Shown piece by piece: positions 60,270-64,000 of a stretch of DNA of 64,000 bases. The translations under genes and the position numbers were made by a program. Where the stretch lies: positions 682,001 to 746,000 of the forward strand of contig NW_024881696.1 of NCBI RefSeq assembly GCF_019059575.1. The letters are read 5' to 3'. Every line of letters begins with the position of its first letter. Position 1 is the first letter of the stretch. The DNA is from Amphibalanus amphitrite. Its lineage: Eukaryota > Arthropoda > Thecostraca > Balanomorpha > Balanidae. The notes beneath the pieces were generated by a model. The model did no database searches. It saw nothing but the letters and a program-made list of their open reading frames with translations, and had not been told where the DNA came from.

Positions 60270-61210
60270 CCGGAGTGACGCGTGCGGGCGGCTCCGTTCC
60301 GCTCTGATCCATTCAATGCTCATGCCACCGGCAGCTGAGCTGAGCGTCCCAATTTAGCTCGTCTCAAGTCCGACGGAGCAGCGTGGGAGGACACGTGTCA
60401 GTCGGAGGAGCCCGGAGTGGCCGCCGGTCAGCTCGGAGGCGCGGTCCGGCAGTCACAGCGGTCACCCTCCCCGCCGCGCCCGGCCGGCCCCCAGGAGCTG
60501 CTACTCGGTATCGCCACCGCACCGCTCGCGGCAGCGGCTGCAACCGGACACGGCGGCCAAATCAGACCCAGACGGACACTGAACGCCGCCGCACTGGGCG
60601 CAGTCGGTCGGCTGAGAGCCGCCTCGCCTCTTCACCAGTCGCCCGGGGCGCCGCGGCGATCGGTTATCGGCTCTGGTGAGGTAGATCCCGGTCATATACG
60701 AGCGCGGCAGCCCTGACACACCTGGCAGACTGCAGGCAGGCGGCTGCAGAGACAGCCCCAGGCCTGTCCTCCGGCCGATGGGTCCCGCACGAGCAGTGCT
60801 CATTGGTCACGCTCGTTGGGACGTCGCCCTAGGTGTGCAGGTGCGGCAGGTCATAGGGAACAGAGAGACGGCAGCCTGCCTGACGCCCGGCTAATGAGCT
60901 GGAGGGAGGTCCACGGCCCCGGGCGGTTGATCACCTCACCCCTCGCCGCCGAGGGGCTCGGCCCTGGGAAGTCGGCTGACTCACGGGATCTGAGCAGCCG
61001 CTCTCCCGCGGGTTCGGCGCGGTGTGAGTGACCTCGGCTCCGACCCAGGAGGATGCCCTCTGGGGATCTACGTCACAGGCGGGGGCGGGGGCGGCGGAGA
61101 GGCGCCAGGTGCCAACGTCAAGTCTACGGGCTGGGCGGCTGCCGGGCTCATCAGGGATCCGGCGGTTCGCGGCCTATTTGCGGCAGATGAACTCATGAGC
61201 CGTCCGTCTT
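60270..61210. other. CpG-rich island
   Basis: Strongly GC-rich with frames of about 100 codons overlapping on both strands. Possible promoter or enhancer island; no gene supported. Confidence 0.5.
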
Positions 61211-64000
61211 AGCCAGTCCCGGGTGATGCCAATTGCTAAAGCTGATGTGTCCAGTCATTCACCATCACAATTCACAGTCATGTGGCGGGCCTTCTAAAAC
61301 TAAAAGTCCAACTCATCCTTTGCCTATCCAAAAATGGTTCTGATGAACCTTCAGTCTCTTGTTGGCTCAAATTTCACTGGAAAAAGGCACTAAATGAATG
61401 TGCAAATTGAAATGGAGTGGTTGATATAGGCATGACTGGCATAAGCGGACACAACATGTCAGCCAATTGATCAATCGGTGCAAGATGCTCACCCATGCGG
61501 CATTGTCAGGACCATCAATGCAGAACTGCGATCGGTGACCGGATATGATTCACATCCGACCAGGACCGGTGCGGGGATACCCCGTTCGTTACGTGCCAGG
61601 GCGCGCGTGACACCCTGGCCCGTCACACCGCTTATCGACGCCAACAATGTACCCACAGCAGGCAAATGCGTGAATTCCGGTAGCGTTCGTAGAGAAGTCG
61701 CAATACTGGATAGGCCAATAGTGGACACGCGACCACGCTGTTACGAAACAAACCACATTTGATGAATCGGACGAATATCCTGTCGCCCCCACTATGAATC
61801 GGATGGAGTCATCACGCGTAAAACTATACCCACGTCCTTGCGAGTAACAATAGAACAATGGAACATTGAGCAGTGTATTCTGGCTGAAAGCTTACGCATC
61901 CGTGTTTATAACGTCATAGTTACGATTATTCTAGAATGCAATGATGTTTGAATGCACCGGCACAAGCTGGATGAAAGTGATGGATCTAACCATGACTGAG
62001 CTCAAAATGCTTCCTCCGACCACAGAGGGGGAAACTGGAAAACCAGTTCAGAATGTACGAGAATATCGTGCAGATGTTACGCAAAGGAGAAGTCTCAAGT
62101 CAAGCACACTTACGAGCTGCTAAGTTTCCATTCACTTTTTAACCGGGCTCAAATCAGGCTTCCGTTGCAATACCATTTCTTCTGAGAACGTGTTAAGGTG
62201 TCCTTTCGTGCTTGCTATGTAAAAAGCGATAGCCCAAGTTGTTAATCAATAGCTAAGCATGAAAGGTCTATGGTAGTTCTTCGCAATATTAGGGAAAGTG
62301 ATGAGCCTTTCACAGTCATATACTCCAGCGGATGTGCTCGTTAGCTCTGAGCACACGTGCGCTCTCGGTTGTCATAAGACAGTACCGGGAACCACACTCG
62401 GAGACCATTCATCGACTCAGGCGGGGGCCAGCAGGCCTCAGCCGGCAGCGCTCACCCGCCCGAAATAAGCCAGCCAGCGCCGCCGCCCTCCGACTGCTGC
62501 TGACGTGCAGGGAGGTGACGAGCTGGCACGGTTTCGTGACGCCGTGACTCAGCAGCTTGTCAGCGAACGTCAGTGTCACGAGACGCTCCGTGCCCCCCTC
62601 TCCGCCCCCTGGCAACAGTCGGCGCCCCCCCCCCCCTCCGATCAATGACCGGAAGGATGGTGTCCCGGCGGCGACTTTGAATTCGCCGAATCAGCGACCG
62701 ACGAGTGGGAGGGCTGAGATTGCTGCGGTCACACAAGTCAGGTGGCCAACGCTGGGTCGGTGGCAGATCAAGGCTGACCGCAGTGGCGTGCCCGCTATCT
62801 GTCAGAGCTGGCCTGGTATGACCGGGGTGCCGCGGCATCCCCGACACATCGTGAGTCACACTCCCAAAACCGAGCTGCCATGCCGACCCGGCCCACAGAG
62901 CAGCCCCGGTGACCCCACCCTCGATGCTAAGAATGATTGATTTCCTTGACGGCTCATTTCCGCCGGTGTTTGCTATCATTTTTGGGACTGTCAATTAAGC
63001 AGCCTCTCTGAGACCATTGTGGTAGGTGTGTTGGGATACACCGCTGGCCGGCACTGTTGACGGGTCGGTCGGGACCGGATCAGGATGCCGGTCCAGAGGA
63101 AGATACACTCTGTCCGGGCGGCTACAATCGTGCGCCGATTTTAGATCGCGATATCGCAGGACAATGCTGCATGGGAGCGTAGGAGATTAAAAGAACTTCT
63201 AGCAGAGTTTTACTTCTTACATCCGACTTAAAATCACGTTTTCCGCCCCGTCTTCCGTCAAGTGTCTCTTCCTGTGTCAGTTTGTTTGTTACAGCATTGT
63301 GACCTAACAGTAAAGTGTAACCAGCAGGCAGTCCACTACCAATCACTATGCGTATTATACACTAATTCATTGTTTGGCCTGTGAAGCGGGCAGCATGGAC
63401 AACTTTATTCCAACCGATAGATTTTTGTTTCTTTTCCTTTTACTTGCAGCAAAAGCTACCATACAAATTGAGCCAACGGCCGGATAAAAATAAAAAACAC
63501 GTGGAAAATATAACGCAAGAAACATAAATGCTTGAAACATTATTTGATTTGACACCTGCTATATATGTTGTCGAAGACCTTTCTGACCGCAGCAAAGACG
63601 TGCACGTAAACCTAATGAATAAAGACAAAGTAATACAACACTTTAATAAACTATTTCCTCATTTACACCACCAATCGCCTATTTTTCAGCTGCAGTGTCA
63701 TGAGACCGTTTTGGCTATTGTAACGACGAAAACTAAAAACTGTTTCCGCTGCAACCGTTGCCGTATATTGAACTGTATCATAATGTAAGGAAGAAGTACA
63801 GGACAAGCGCAGGAGCGCGGCCGGGCCTGGTGCACTGGCGCAGCCAGCCAGCACAACAGTCAGAAACACAAACAATAGGCCGGTCCGCTCCGTATGACAC
63901 AGCCTGGAAAACACTCCAGCTATACAAAAACTCCGACACCACGACACGCGGTGGCAGGTCGATGGCTGATTCATTCACCACGCGTCTGGATAACATCCAG
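61211..64000. other. Non-coding DNA with a GC-rich patch
   Basis: GC-rich at about 62,340-62,940, otherwise AT-richer. No supported gene up to the window end. Confidence 0.5.

Overview
This window is animal nuclear DNA, probably from an invertebrate. The one clear gene has an intron with canonical splice sites and encodes a seven-transmembrane receptor. Coding density is very low, there are no bacterial-style operons, simple repeats are long, and several non-autonomous DNA transposons carry clean target-site duplications. GC-rich, CpG-rich patches of 0.3-2 kb alternate with AT-rich DNA throughout. A perfect ecdysone-type palindrome inside one transposon fits an arthropod but does not prove it; I cannot name the species.

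Layout. Positions 1-10.4 kb hold two inverted copies of one TA-flanked element (1-586, cut by the window edge, and 9383-10420), a cluster of CRE palindromes (1462-1547), a 13-bp tandem repeat, a CT microsatellite and a foldback MITE (7478-7745). From 10.4 to 24.6 kb there are GC-rich islands without recognisable genes, a dense TGACAG/CAGCTG cluster (16129-16437) and a second CT tract. A 1,071-bp TTAA-flanked element (24675-25745) contains a 76-bp GC-rich inverted repeat. From 25.8 to 31 kb nothing was recognised.

The gene lies on the minus strand at 31.0-33.2 kb: a class A (rhodopsin-like) G protein-coupled receptor of about 465 residues in two coding exons. A CpG island (34.24-35.44 kb) upstream is the likely promoter. 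The receptor has DRY and CWxP motifs, but Asn replaces Asp2.50 and Ser replaces Asn7.49. The exon encoding TM1 carries an apparent one-base deletion, so it is either an assembly error or a broken allele.

From 35.4 to 64 kb the DNA is mostly non-coding. It holds a second, intact copy of the foldback MITE (36956-37215, TTAA duplication), a 58-bp tandem duplication, a pair of HNF4-like sites, a near-perfect 296-bp palindromic insertion with a 13-bp duplication (51467-51762), a hAT-like 267-bp element, and a 2,031-bp DNA transposon with a perfect 8-bp duplication and a decayed coding region (56556-58586).

Most open reading frames of 60-280 codons here are chance frames in GC-rich or repetitive DNA and are not reported as genes. 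No tRNA, rRNA or CRISPR array was found.
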